A stretch of DNA of 23,694 nt from Flavobacterium psychrophilum (GTDB lineage: Bacteria > Bacteroidota > Bacteroidia > Flavobacteriales > Flavobacteriaceae), in the NCBI GenBank assembly GCA_003243255.1, contig QFQM01000061.1:1-23694 (forward strand). Direction: 5' to 3'. The notes below the pieces were generated by a model that searched no databases, had not been told where the DNA came from, and saw only the letters and a program-made list of their open reading frames with translations. This document shows positions 8,277 through 15,209 of the stretch, one piece after another; the stretch's first letter is position 1; each line of letters opens with the position of its first letter. The position numbers and the translations under genes were made by a program.

Positions 8277-9686
8277 ATGGAAAAAGACAGCATTGCAGTA
8301 GGTTTAGATATCGGGACAACAAAGATTGTTGCGATGATAGGCAGGAAAAATGAGTATGGGAAACTGGAGATCCTTGGTGTTGGAAAATCCAAAAGCCTTG
8401 GTGTGGCCAGAGGTGTTGTTAATAACATTACGCAAACCATCCAGTCGATACAGGAAGCTGTACAGGATGCGGAGGCAGACAGCGGTTACAAAATAAACGA
8501 TGTGGTGGTGGGTATAGCCGGCCAGCACATTCGCAGTATACAGCACAGCGATTACATCAGCAGGAATAATCCTGAAGAAGTGATTGGTGATGCTGATATC
8601 GATTTGCTGATCAATCAGGTTCACAAGCTGGCAATGCTTCCGGGTGAAGAAATCATCCACGTATTGCCACAGGAGTTCAAGATTGACGGACAAAACGAAA
8701 TAAAAGAGCCTATCGGGATGTATGGAGGAAGGCTGGAAAGCAGCTTCCATGTGGTAGTAGGCCAGGCATCGTCTATCAGGAATGTAGGACGTTGTATTAA
8801 AAGTTCAGGCTTAGATCTTTCAGGCCTTACGCTGGAGCCACTGGCTTCTGCAGATGCAGTATTGAGTCAGGAAGAAAAAGAGGCGGGTGTAGCGCTTATC
8901 GATATAGGTGGCGGTACTACAGACCTTGCTATCTTCAAAGATGGTATCATTCGTCATACGGCTGTGATTCCTTTTGGAGGAAATGTAATTACAGAAGACA
9001 TTAAAGAAGGATGTTCTATTATAGAAAAACAGGCTGAGCTTCTTAAAGTGAAGTTTGGTTCTGCATGGCCGGGAGAAAATAAAGACAACGAGATCGTTTC
9101 TATACCTGGCTTACGCGGACGCGAGCCTAAAGAGATTTCGCTGAAAAACCTTTCTAAGATCATACACGCCCGCGTGGTTGAGATTATAGAGCAGGTATTT
9201 GCTGAGATCAAGGCTTACGGACATGAAGATCCTCGTAAAAAACTGATTGCAGGTATTGTGCTTACAGGAGGCGGTGCCAACCTGAAGCATATTAAACAGT
9301 TGGTTGAATATATTACAGGTATGGATACAAGGATTGGTTATCCTAACGAGCACCTGGCAGGTAATTCGGATGAAGAGATATCAAGTCCGTTATATGCGAC
9401 AGCGGTAGGATTGGTAATGAACAGTCTTCGTAACCATACGCAAAGTGCAACACCGCTTGTTGAATTGCAAAAGCCTGTTGAGCCTGTTTACAGACCACAA
9501 CCGGTAATAAATACGGTGGTGACTCCGGATCCTACGCAGGAACTGTATGAGGAAAGGGAACTGGAAACAGTAACCGCACAACAGCCGGCAGGAAAAGTAG
9601 ATGAGTCTACAGAGAAAAAGGTAAAGAGGTCATTTTTTGACAAGTATATTGATAAGATTAAAGATTTTTTAGATAACGCAGAATAA
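8277..9686 (+). CDS. ftsA: Cell division protein FtsA (actin-like Z-ring anchor)
   Basis: FtsA is an actin-family ATPase that tethers FtsZ filaments to the inner membrane and recruits later divisome proteins. I chose the ATG at 8277 (469 aa) over the in-frame GTG at 8253, because that would overlap ftsQ and add a tail before the conserved start. Seen: phosphate-1 motif GLDIGTTKIVAMIG (9-22), the SHS2-type 1C region at about 85-165, phosphate-2 motif DIGGGTTDLA (209-218), adenosine motif LTGGGANLKH (329-338). The last 20 or so residues, with RSFFDKYIDKIKDFL, form a likely amphipathic membrane-targeting helix after a Pro/Gln/Glu-rich linker. ftsZ begins 13 nt downstream. Confidence 0.96.
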   Translation: MEKDSIAVGLDIGTTKIVAMIGRKNEYGKLEILGVGKSKSLGVARGVVNNITQTIQSIQEAVQDAEADSGYKINDVVVGIAGQHIRSIQHSDYISRNNPEEVIGDADIDLLINQVHKLAMLPGEEIIHVLPQEFKIDGQNEIKEPIGMYGGRLESSFHVVVGQASSIRNVGRCIKSSGLDLSGLTLEPLASADAVLSQEEKEAGVALIDIGGGTTDLAIFKDGIIRHTAVIPFGGNVITEDIKEGCSIIEKQAELLKVKFGSAWPGENKDNEIVSIPGLRGREPKEISLKNLSKIIHARVVEIIEQVFAEIKAYGHEDPRKKLIAGIVLTGGGANLKHIKQLVEYITGMDTRIGYPNEHLAGNSDEEISSPLYATAVGLVMNSLRNHTQSATPLVELQKPVEPVYRPQPVINTVVTPDPTQELYEERELETVTAQQPAGKVDESTEKKVKRSFFDKYIDKIKDFLDNAE

Positions 9687-9699
9687 AAACCCGATTGAT

Positions 9700-11691
9700 A
9701 TGATGAGCAACTCAGAATTTGGAAGCATTTCGTTTGATTTACCCAAAAATCAATCAAACGTAATCAAGGTAATTGGTGTTGGCGGGGGCGGAAGCAACGC
9801 GATAAACCACATGTTTAAGCAGGGGATCAAAGGTGTTGATTTTGTTGTATGTAATACAGATTCGCAGGCATTGCAAAACAGCCCTGTGCCAAACAAAATT
9901 CAGTTAGGTGTAGACCTTACGGAAGGACTTGGTGCTGGTGCAAACCCTGAAGTAGGGCAGCAGTCTGCTTTAGAAAGCATAGAGGATATCGAGAAAATGC
10001 TCGATACTAACACTAAAATGATATTCATCACGGCAGGTATGGGTGGTGGTACCGGTACAGGTGCTGCTCCGGTTATTGCACAGCTTGCTAAAGAAAGAGA
10101 TATCCTTACTGTAGGTATCGTTACCATCCCTTTCCAGTTTGAAGGTAAGGTAAGGTCTGAACAGGCATTAGCCGGTGTTGAAAGATTACGTAAACAGGTT
10201 GACTCATTAATCGTTATCAATAATAATAAGCTTCGTGAAGTATATGGTAACCTTGGTTTTAAAGCAGGGTTCTCTAAGGCTGACGAGGTGTTAGCAACAG
10301 CTTCAAGAGGTATAGCGGAGGTAATTACACACCACTATACTCAGAATATTGACCTTAAAGATGCCAAAACAGTACTTTCTAATAGTGGTACTGCTATCAT
10401 GGGATCGGCTATAGCATCAGGTGATAACCGTGCTAAAGACGCAATTATCGATGCGCTTGATTCTCCGTTGTTAAACGACAATAAGATCACAGGTGCTAAA
10501 AACGTACTATTGCTGATTGTTTCAGGTACAAGTGAGATCACTATCGACGAGATTGGTGAAATCAATGACCACATCCAGGCTGAAGCAGGTTATAATGCCA
10601 ATATTATCATGGGGGTTGGTGAAGACGAATCTCTTGGTGATTCAGTAGCTGTTACTATTATCGCTACGGGTTTTAATGTTGAGCAGCAAAATGAGATCGT
10701 GAACACTGAGCCTAAGAAAATAATCCACGCGCTTGAGGAAGGACAAAGACTTGTTCACGACCTTACTAACAAACCTATGGTTCCTGCATTTGACTTAGCA
10801 GCTCCGGTTGAGCAGCCTAAGGCAGAAATCAAGCCCGAGCCAGTTGTTGAAGAAAAGATTGTATTCGCACTTGAGGAGGAAGTAGAGATTGAAGAAAAAA
10901 AGCCGATAGCTGAAGTTGCAGAAGCTGAGCTTCCATCTTCGGAATACATCAATAACCTTGACGTGTTTTTTGAAATCGTTTCGCCAGAGCCGGTTGTAGC
11001 GCCTGCACCTTTTATGCCGGATCCTATTATTGGTGCACCGGTTATAACTGAAATCAGGGACGTAAGGGAAATTGAAGTATTCGAGCCTGAGTTTGTGATC
11101 GCTTCTAAAAAAGAAGAAGATCAGTTTACATTCTCATTTGATCTGTCAACAGATAATGTAAGGAGAGAAGAGAAAGTACTTTTCAATCTTGACGAAACGC
11201 GTGATATCAAAGTAAATGAGCCGGTACAGGTTGTGCCTGTTACTGAACTTAATGAAAATGGTATCGTTAGGTATTCGCTTGAAGAGTATCTTGAAAAAGA
11301 AACTGAACTTCTTGAATCTAAGCCCGCTGCTAAAGTGGAAGAGCCAATCGCTCCGGAGCTTAACCTTACAGTTAAGACTACTGAGCAGCCGGTAGCATTG
11401 AACTTTACTCCTGCTGAAGATATGTCTCCGGTTGAAATGACAATTGAAGAGACACTTCGTTTAAGAGCTGAAGAAAGAAGAAGAAAAATGAAGGAGTTTA
11501 ATTATAAATTCCATAATACTTCTTCAAGAATAGATGAGTTTGAAAAAGAACCGGCATATAAAAGGATGGGTATCGATCTAAACGATTCCCGAATTGACAA
11601 TAGCAAATCGCGTATGTCTTTAGGAACAGATAGTAACGACGACTTACAGTTGCGTTCTAACAACTCGTTCCTGCATGACAATGTAGATTAA
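9700..11691 (+). CDS. ftsZ: Cell division protein FtsZ with long C-terminal extension
   Basis: FtsZ is the tubulin-like GTPase that forms the Z ring. Seen: GVGGGGSNAINHM (26-38), tubulin signature GGGTGTGAAP (115-124), the GTP-binding loops, and the T7-loop NIDLKDAKTVLSN that completes the neighbouring GTPase site. The conserved globular part ends near residue 325. The rest, more than 330 residues, is a Glu/Val/Pro-rich acidic linker ending in an Arg/Lys-rich stretch and a Ser/Asn/Asp-rich tail. The total of 663 aa is far longer than the 383 aa of Escherichia coli, but long FtsZ proteins are known in Flavobacteriaceae. ATG codons at 9700 and 9703 are both possible starts. A strong terminator follows, ending the dcw transcript. 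Confidence 0.97.
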   Translation: MMSNSEFGSISFDLPKNQSNVIKVIGVGGGGSNAINHMFKQGIKGVDFVVCNTDSQALQNSPVPNKIQLGVDLTEGLGAGANPEVGQQSALESIEDIEKMLDTNTKMIFITAGMGGGTGTGAAPVIAQLAKERDILTVGIVTIPFQFEGKVRSEQALAGVERLRKQVDSLIVINNNKLREVYGNLGFKAGFSKADEVLATASRGIAEVITHHYTQNIDLKDAKTVLSNSGTAIMGSAIASGDNRAKDAIIDALDSPLLNDNKITGAKNVLLLIVSGTSEITIDEIGEINDHIQAEAGYNANIIMGVGEDESLGDSVAVTIIATGFNVEQQNEIVNTEPKKIIHALEEGQRLVHDLTNKPMVPAFDLAAPVEQPKAEIKPEPVVEEKIVFALEEEVEIEEKKPIAEVAEAELPSSEYINNLDVFFEIVSPEPVVAPAPFMPDPIIGAPVITEIRDVREIEVFEPEFVIASKKEEDQFTFSFDLSTDNVRREEKVLFNLDETRDIKVNEPVQVVPVTELNENGIVRYSLEEYLEKETELLESKPAAKVEEPIAPELNLTVKTTEQPVALNFTPAEDMSPVEMTIEETLRLRAEERRRKMKEFNYKFHNTSSRIDEFEKEPAYKRMGIDLNDSRIDNSKSRMSLGTDSNDDLQLRSNNSFLHDNVD

Positions 11692-11713
11692 CTAACCCAA
11701 ATGTGAACCTTTG

Positions 11714-11750
11714 ACCCGAAAATATAATAGTATTTTCGGGTTATTTTTTT
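11714..11750 (+). terminator. Intrinsic terminator after ftsZ
   Basis: A perfect 11-bp stem (11714-11724 with 11731-11741, loop of 6 nt) is followed by TTATTTTTTT's T-run. It lies 22 nt after the ftsZ stop and closes the division cluster transcript. Confidence 0.85.
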
Positions 11751-11757
11751 ATCTTCG
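11750..11757 (+). promoter_or_regulatory. Possible -7 element for the YqeY-like gene
   Basis: TATCTTCG differs at one base from the Bacteroidota -7 consensus TAnnTTTG and lies 24 nt before the ATG at 11781, directly after the ftsZ terminator. No clear -33 TTG is seen. This is the only promoter-like sequence in the 89-nt spacer. Confidence 0.45.
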
Positions 11758-11780
11758 CACCCATATTTAATGCATAAATT

Positions 11781-12230
11781 ATGAGTTTACAAAACAATAT
11801 CATGGAAGATATCAAAACTGCCATGAAAGCTAAAGATACAGTTACACTTGAATCGTTAAGAGCGGTTAAATCGGCATTATTGCTTGCTCAGACTGAAGCT
11901 GGCGCTAATGGTGAAATGTCATCTGAAGATGAAATTAAACTGCTTCAGAGACTTGTAAAACAACGTAAGGATAGTGCTAATATTTATATAGAGCAGGGGC
12001 GTCAGGATCTTGCCGATCCGGAGTTGGCACAGGCTGCAGTAATTGAAAAATACCTTCCTGCACAGCTTAGCGAAGCAGAGGTTGAAGTTATTGTAAAGAA
12101 AATAATTGCTGATAACGGTTTTTCAGGAATGGGAGATATGGGTAAAGTTATGGGTGTTGCTTCTAAGGAGCTTGCCGGTAGCGCCGATGGTAAAACCATT
12201 TCTAACGCGGTTAAAAAAGCATTAGCATAA
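11781..12230 (+). CDS. GatB/YqeY domain-containing protein
   Basis: This 149-aa protein matches the stand-alone YqeY family, related to the C-terminal tRNA-binding tail domain of the GatB/GatE amidotransferase subunits. Its function is not settled. Seen: the family-like N-terminus with DIKTAMKAKD and LESLRAVKSALL, EDEIKLLQRLVKQRKDSANIY in the middle, AVIEKYLPAQLSEAEV, and the C-terminal MGDMGKVMGVASKELAGSADGKTISNAVKKAL. It is soluble and mostly helical, of normal length. It follows the ftsZ terminator with its own promoter-like site and is followed by tRNA-Arg, with a palindromic spacer between. The family call is secure; the biological role is not. Confidence 0.93.
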   Translation: MSLQNNIMEDIKTAMKAKDTVTLESLRAVKSALLLAQTEAGANGEMSSEDEIKLLQRLVKQRKDSANIYIEQGRQDLADPELAQAAVIEKYLPAQLSEAEVEVIVKKIIADNGFSGMGDMGKVMGVASKELAGSADGKTISNAVKKALA

Positions 12231-12232
12231 AC

Positions 12233-12287
12233 GATTTTTAGATAATTAGATTTTTGGATTGTTCGAAATTCTAATTATCTAAAAATC
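12233..12287. repeat. 18-bp perfect inverted repeat upstream of tRNA-Arg
   Basis: The arms 12233-12250 and 12270-12287 are exact reverse complements, with a 19-nt loop. The element fills the spacer between the YqeY stop and the tRNA, 7 nt before the tRNA 5' end. The left arm and loop contain the 17-mer TTAGATTTTTGGATTGT (12246-12262), also found after ftsW. It has no T-tract, so it is not an obvious terminator; it could be a mobile palindromic repeat or a processing signal. Confidence 0.65.
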
Positions 12288-12294
12288 TAAATCT

Positions 12295-12368
12295 GGCCTC
12301 ATGGCTCAACTGGATAGAGCACTGGATTTCGGCTCCAGCGGTTGGGGGTTCGAATCCCTCTGAGGTCA
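12295..12368 (+). tRNA. tRNA-Arg (anticodon UCG)
   Basis: The 74-nt sequence folds as a cloverleaf: acceptor GGCCTCA with TGAGGTC (one G-U pair), D stem GCTC/GAGC, anticodon stem CTGGA/TCCAG around loop TTTCGGC, a 5-nt variable loop, and a T arm with GGTTCGAATCC. Positions 34-36 read TCG, so it decodes CGA and probably other CGN arginine codons. The discriminator base is A. CCA is not encoded; CAAG follows. An intrinsic terminator begins 5 nt downstream. Confidence 0.95.
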
Positions 12369-12372
12369 CAAG

Positions 12373-12415
12373 AAAGCCTGAAGCAGTTTTAAAGCTGTTT
12401 CAGGCTTTTTTCTTT
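12373..12415 (+). terminator. Intrinsic terminator after tRNA-Arg
   Basis: AAGCCTGAAGCAG (12374-12386) pairs with CTGTTTCAGGCTT (12395-12407), with one G-U pair and an 8-nt loop. The following bases are TTTTCTTT. It lies directly behind the tRNA and should define its primary transcript. Confidence 0.85.
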
Positions 12416-12472
12416 CGATATATCCTTACAATTAATTTTTAATTCAAAATGTTAAAATTTAATTAAAGTTTG

Positions 12473-12480
12473 TATCTTTG
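12473..12480 (+). promoter_or_regulatory. Bacteroidota promoter -7 element upstream of candidate ncRNA
   Basis: TATCTTTG matches TAnnTTTG exactly. It is preceded by a strongly AT-rich stretch; GTTAAA at 12451-12456 may stand in for the -33 element, but the usual TTG is absent. Transcription would start near 12485-12488, far (about 230 nt) from the next start codon. Confidence 0.6.
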
Positions 12481-12485
12481 CGGAG

Positions 12486-12687
12486 TTGAAGAATTGATTA
12501 AGCGTTCTTTAAAATCGTTGCTGCTAAGCAGCAAACCTGTAAGCAATATTGGGAAGTAGTGCCTGCAGGTATTGATCATACAGGGTAGCCTTGCCCCCGG
12601 GATATCTCTTTTTATCGGCCGTTATCGGTTTAAGATTAAAACGAAGATTTATTCTCTTGAATTAATAATTGAAGAGAAGAGTTTTTT
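12486..12687 (+). ncRNA. Candidate structured non-coding RNA (possibly 6S-like)
   Basis: The stretch 12416-12715 has no plausible ORF but starts with a good -7 element and ends in a terminator-like hairpin, giving a predicted RNA of about 200 nt. Hand folding shows a hairpin TTGCTGC/GCAGCAA with loop TAA (about 12518-12534), CCTGTA (12536-12541) pairing with TACAGG (about 12579-12584) and enclosing CAATA/TATTG, and a bulged closing stem using CGTT..AAATCG with CGGTTT..AACG. The middle is GC-richer than the flanks (TTGCCCCCGGG). Size and layout suit a 6S-type RNA, and a 6S family is known in Flavobacteria, but I cannot confirm that from memory. The alternative is a long structured leader of the next gene. 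The start is estimated from the promoter. Confidence 0.5.
12652..12687 (+). terminator. Possible terminator of the candidate ncRNA
   Basis: TTCTCTT (12652-12658) pairs with AAGAGAA (12672-12678); inside, AATT pairs with AATT around a 3-nt loop, with one G-G mismatch. GAG then TTTTTT (12682-12687) follows. The stem is AT-rich and so only moderately strong. It ends 28 nt before the next ATG, arguing that the upstream RNA is separate from that gene. Confidence 0.5.
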
Positions 12688-12715
12688 ATTAGTTGTTTAA
12701 AATAAAAACTTTCCC

Positions 12716-13366
12716 ATGAAAACACACCTTAAATTAACCATTGTTTTGTTTGCGGCTATTGCTGCGCTTTTTTTTCTTGTTTCCAAAAATCATAAATTTA
12801 GTTCCAAGCCTGTAAAAAACATTACTGTTTTGAACAATAAGACAACTGTTATCTCAAGAGATGCCAGGAAAGTAGACAGTATGGCCTTCAAGCGGCTTAT
12901 TCCCTTTTTTAAACTTAAAAAAGATGAATTTGATGCTTCGGGTACTGTAACATATCTTCCTAAAGGCTCTCCGGAGAAACCAAAAAGCAATGCTTTTTAT
13001 TGCTATTTTGAACATATAAATGATTCTGTCGGGAATTTAAGAGTACGGATGCAGGTTGAAAATAAAGAATGGCTGTTTTATAAAAAATGCCAGTTTTTAA
13101 TTGATGGAGTAGTATATGACTATACTCCTTCAGATATAGAGTTTAGTGAAGGCGGGGCGGGAGCTATTTGCGAATGGTTTGATAATGCTGTTAATCAGGA
13201 TAATTATTCGATTATTAAAGCATTAAGTGTGGCAAAAGCTGCAAAGGTAAAAGTATATGGAAGACATTATGATAAGATTTTTATATTGTCTAATGATCAG
13301 CTTTTATCTATTGATCATACTCTAAATCTATATACTGCTTTAAACGGAGATTTGGCATTTAAATAA
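12716..13366 (+). CDS. Hypothetical membrane-anchored protein
   Basis: I do not recognise this 216-aa protein. The N-terminus has basic residues, then one hydrophobic segment at about 7-22 (LTIVLFAAIAALFFLV) followed by SKNHKFSSKP, so it is likely a signal anchor or uncleaved signal peptide with the rest outside the cytoplasm; no lipobox Cys is seen. The remainder is mixed alpha/beta, rich in Lys and aromatic residues, with no obvious catalytic motif; YCYFEHINDSVGNLRVRMQVENKEWLFYKKCQFLIDG looks like antiparallel strands of a beta-rich domain. The ATG is preceded by the candidate ncRNA and there is no clear promoter of its own. It probably belongs to a Flavobacteriaceae-restricted family. Confidence 0.75.
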   Translation: MKTHLKLTIVLFAAIAALFFLVSKNHKFSSKPVKNITVLNNKTTVISRDARKVDSMAFKRLIPFFKLKKDEFDASGTVTYLPKGSPEKPKSNAFYCYFEHINDSVGNLRVRMQVENKEWLFYKKCQFLIDGVVYDYTPSDIEFSEGGAGAICEWFDNAVNQDNYSIIKALSVAKAAKVKVYGRHYDKIFILSNDQLLSIDHTLNLYTALNGDLAFK

Positions 13367-13411
13367 TCTACGGGTGAGTTTATAGTGTTTTATGGGAAAT
13401 AATATTGAATT

Positions 13412-13419
13412 TATCTTTG
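13412..13419 (+). promoter_or_regulatory. Possible -7 element (distal) of the Lys/Ala-rich gene
   Basis: TATCTTTG fits TAnnTTTG exactly, 113 nt before the ATG at 13532. No -33 TTG lies at the right spacing. It may drive a long leader or be chance in AT-rich DNA. Confidence 0.35.
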
Positions 13420-13490
13420 TTTTGAAAAACTTAACATTGAGATATTTGTAAATGTTTTAACTTTATGAATAGTAATAGAATTACTGTTAA

Positions 13491-13498
13491 TAATTTTG
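13491..13498 (+). promoter_or_regulatory. Possible -7 element (proximal) of the Lys/Ala-rich gene
   Basis: TAATTTTG fits TAnnTTTG exactly. Transcription from here would start near 13505, giving a leader of about 25-35 nt for the gene at 13532. This is the better placed of the two candidate promoters in the 165-nt spacer. Confidence 0.45.
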
Positions 13499-13531
13499 AA
13501 ACGTTGGATTTACTCTAAGTAGTCCCTAAAA

Positions 13532-14260
13532 ATGATATCTATGACAGAGCCACTGAAAAATGAGAATTCGCAGGCTAGTGATGCCGGAGAACAAAAATCC
13601 GGGACAACAGCTGCTTCACAAACAAAATCTACAGCGGCTCCTAAGCAGCCATCAACAAGAAGCAAAACGGCAGGAACACCCGGAACGAAAGCACCGGTAA
13701 GAAAAGCATCTACGGCTAATAAAGCCACTACAACAGCCACGTCAGCCACTACAGCATCTGCAAAAGCGGCTACTGTACCTAAGCCGGCTACTAAAGCAGC
13801 ACCTGCTTCACGATCTGCAAGTACTGCAAAGGCAGCTGTACCAAAAACTACAGTGAGTGATTCTAAAACTCAAGTAGCACCAGCCAAAAAAGCACCGGTT
13901 AGAAAGCCTGCTGCAAGTAAAGCGGCTCCAAAAACAACTACTACAGCTAAACCTGTAGCCGAAACTAAAGCTCCGGTAACCGAAGAGGAAACTAAATTAG
14001 TGGATACTGAGCCAAAACAGAAATCTGAAACTGTTGCAGGAGAGTCTTCGGTGAAAAAAAATAAAGAAGAGAAGGCTAAAGCAAAGGCAAAAGAAGCTAA
14101 AGAGAAGAAAAAAGCGAAAGAAAAAGAGAAAAAGGCCAAAGCTAAGAAGAAGGAAAAAGAAAAAGCTAAGAAGAAAAAAGCCAAGGCAAAAGCTAAAAAA
14201 ATTGAAGCTAAGAAAAAGGCTAAGGCAAAAAAGAAGGCCAGGTCTAAAAAGAAAAAATAA
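13532..14260 (+). CDS. Lys/Ala-rich histone H1-like protein
   Basis: This 242-aa protein is low-complexity throughout. Residues about 15-165 are Ala/Thr/Pro/Lys-rich with repeated AKKAPVRKPA-like pieces and many TTAT/AAPK words, resembling eukaryotic H1 tails and bacterial H1/Hc2-like or AlgP-like proteins. Residues about 170-242 are almost only Lys, Ala and Glu and end in KKARSKKKK, probably one long basic helix. There is no signal peptide or membrane segment. The likely role is binding nucleic acid or another polyanion, inferred only from composition. An alternative ATG lies at 13541. A good terminator follows. The antisense frames are also open, but only because of codon bias. Confidence 0.75.
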   Translation: MISMTEPLKNENSQASDAGEQKSGTTAASQTKSTAAPKQPSTRSKTAGTPGTKAPVRKASTANKATTTATSATTASAKAATVPKPATKAAPASRSASTAKAAVPKTTVSDSKTQVAPAKKAPVRKPAASKAAPKTTTTAKPVAETKAPVTEEETKLVDTEPKQKSETVAGESSVKKNKEEKAKAKAKEAKEKKKAKEKEKKAKAKKKEKEKAKKKKAKAKAKKIEAKKKAKAKKKARSKKKK

Positions 14261-14280
14261 AATAGTACTGCTTATATTTA

Positions 14281-14312
14281 AACGCATCGATTCTCAATTG
14301 ATGCGTTTTTTT
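14281..14312 (+). terminator. Intrinsic terminator after the Lys/Ala-rich gene
   Basis: AACGCATCGAT (14281-14291) pairs with ATTGATGCGTT (14297-14307), 11 bp with one G-U, loop TCTCA, followed by a run of T. It begins 20 nt after the stop codon. Confidence 0.85.
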
Positions 14313-14386
14313 GTTAAAAATTTAACACTGTATAATTTATTAAGATATAATCCGTTACTAAGTTTTAAGAAGGGAAGGATTATTTA

Positions 14387-15160
14387 ATGAAGAGAACGAT
14401 CATTTTTTTACTGATTACAAATGCAGTGTTTTCAGTTAAAGCTCAGGAAAAAATTATAATTGGAAAAGACACACTTGTCAATCAGTCTTTATCACCTCAT
14501 AAGAATTCGGCTTTAAAACAACTTGTTGTTCCGGGTGTTTTAATTGGGTATGGTGTGCTTGGCTTTGTAAATAGTGGTGTTAAAGATGTTAATGTTGCAA
14601 TCAAATCGGAAGTTGATGAACATGTAAAGAAGCAAATAACTATTGATGACTATACGCGTTATTTGCCGGTAGTATCTGTTTATGCGCTAAATGTTGCCGG
14701 CATAAGAGGTAAACATAACTACAGGGATCTTACTATAATTACAGCTACGTCGAGTCTTATAATGGCAGGCTCTGTAGTGGGACTAAAATCATTATGTAAG
14801 GTTGAACGCCCTGATGGCAGTACGGATAATTCTTTTCCGTCAGGCCATACTGCTACAGCTTTTGCAGGAGCAGAAATTCTTTGGCAGGAATATAAAGATG
14901 TCTCACCGTGGTACGGTGTCGCCGGATATGTTGTTGCTACCGGAACAGGTATGCTGCGAATATATAATGACAGGCACTGGCTTACAGATGTTGCTGCCGG
15001 TGCAGGAATTGGTATACTAAGTACCAAACTGGCATACTGGTTGCATCCCTTTATTCAAAAACAATTGTTTGGATCTTCCGAAGAGAAAAAAGTATCGGTG
15101 CTTGCAATGCCCTTTTATAATGGGCAACAAGCAGGTTTAAGTGCAGTTATAAAATTATAA
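14387..15160 (+). CDS. PAP2-family phosphatase, exported
   Basis: This 257-aa protein has the three PAP2 acid phosphatase motifs: K134 to RP (KX6RP, 134-142), PSGHT (151-155), and R191-X5-H197-X3-D201 in RIYNDRHWLTD. The usual Ser before the last Arg is replaced by Leu. H154 and H197 would be the catalytic pair. Residues 1-19 (MKRTIIFLLITNAVFSVKA) look like a cleavable signal peptide, and further hydrophobic stretches suggest a membrane protein with a periplasmic active site. Related enzymes dephosphorylate phosphatidic acid or undecaprenyl diphosphate; the latter would link to peptidoglycan synthesis upstream, but that is inference. A purine-rich AGGGAAGGA precedes the ATG. It is monocistronic with terminators on both sides. 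Confidence 0.9.
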   Translation: MKRTIIFLLITNAVFSVKAQEKIIIGKDTLVNQSLSPHKNSALKQLVVPGVLIGYGVLGFVNSGVKDVNVAIKSEVDEHVKKQITIDDYTRYLPVVSVYALNVAGIRGKHNYRDLTIITATSSLIMAGSVVGLKSLCKVERPDGSTDNSFPSGHTATAFAGAEILWQEYKDVSPWYGVAGYVVATGTGMLRIYNDRHWLTDVAAGAGIGILSTKLAYWLHPFIQKQLFGSSEEKKVSVLAMPFYNGQQAGLSAVIKL

Positions 15161-15187
15161 AGGCTGTTCCATTTGGAACAGCCTTTT
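15159..15187 (+). terminator. Intrinsic terminator between the convergent genes
   Basis: AAAGGCTGTTCC (15159-15170) pairs perfectly with GGAACAGCCTTT (15175-15186) around ATTT, and T's follow. It overlaps the PAP2 stop codon. The T-run is good for the + strand and poorer for the - strand, but it may serve the convergent T9SS gene as well. Confidence 0.85.
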
Positions 15188-15209
15188 TTAATATTAATGC
15201 TAAAAATTA

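Noticed and set aside
12540..12600. SRP (4.5S) RNA in the spacer after tRNA-Arg
   Set aside because: GGGAAGTAGTGCC has some likeness to the SRP RNA apical region, but the conserved GGTCAGG...GGAAG...AGCAGCC arrangement is not present.
13870..14287. Open frames antisense to the Lys/Ala-rich gene
   Set aside because: The predicted proteins are Phe/Leu/Ser or Ala/Val low-complexity, which is just the reverse complement of AAA/GCN-rich codons. No start signals or conserved motifs.
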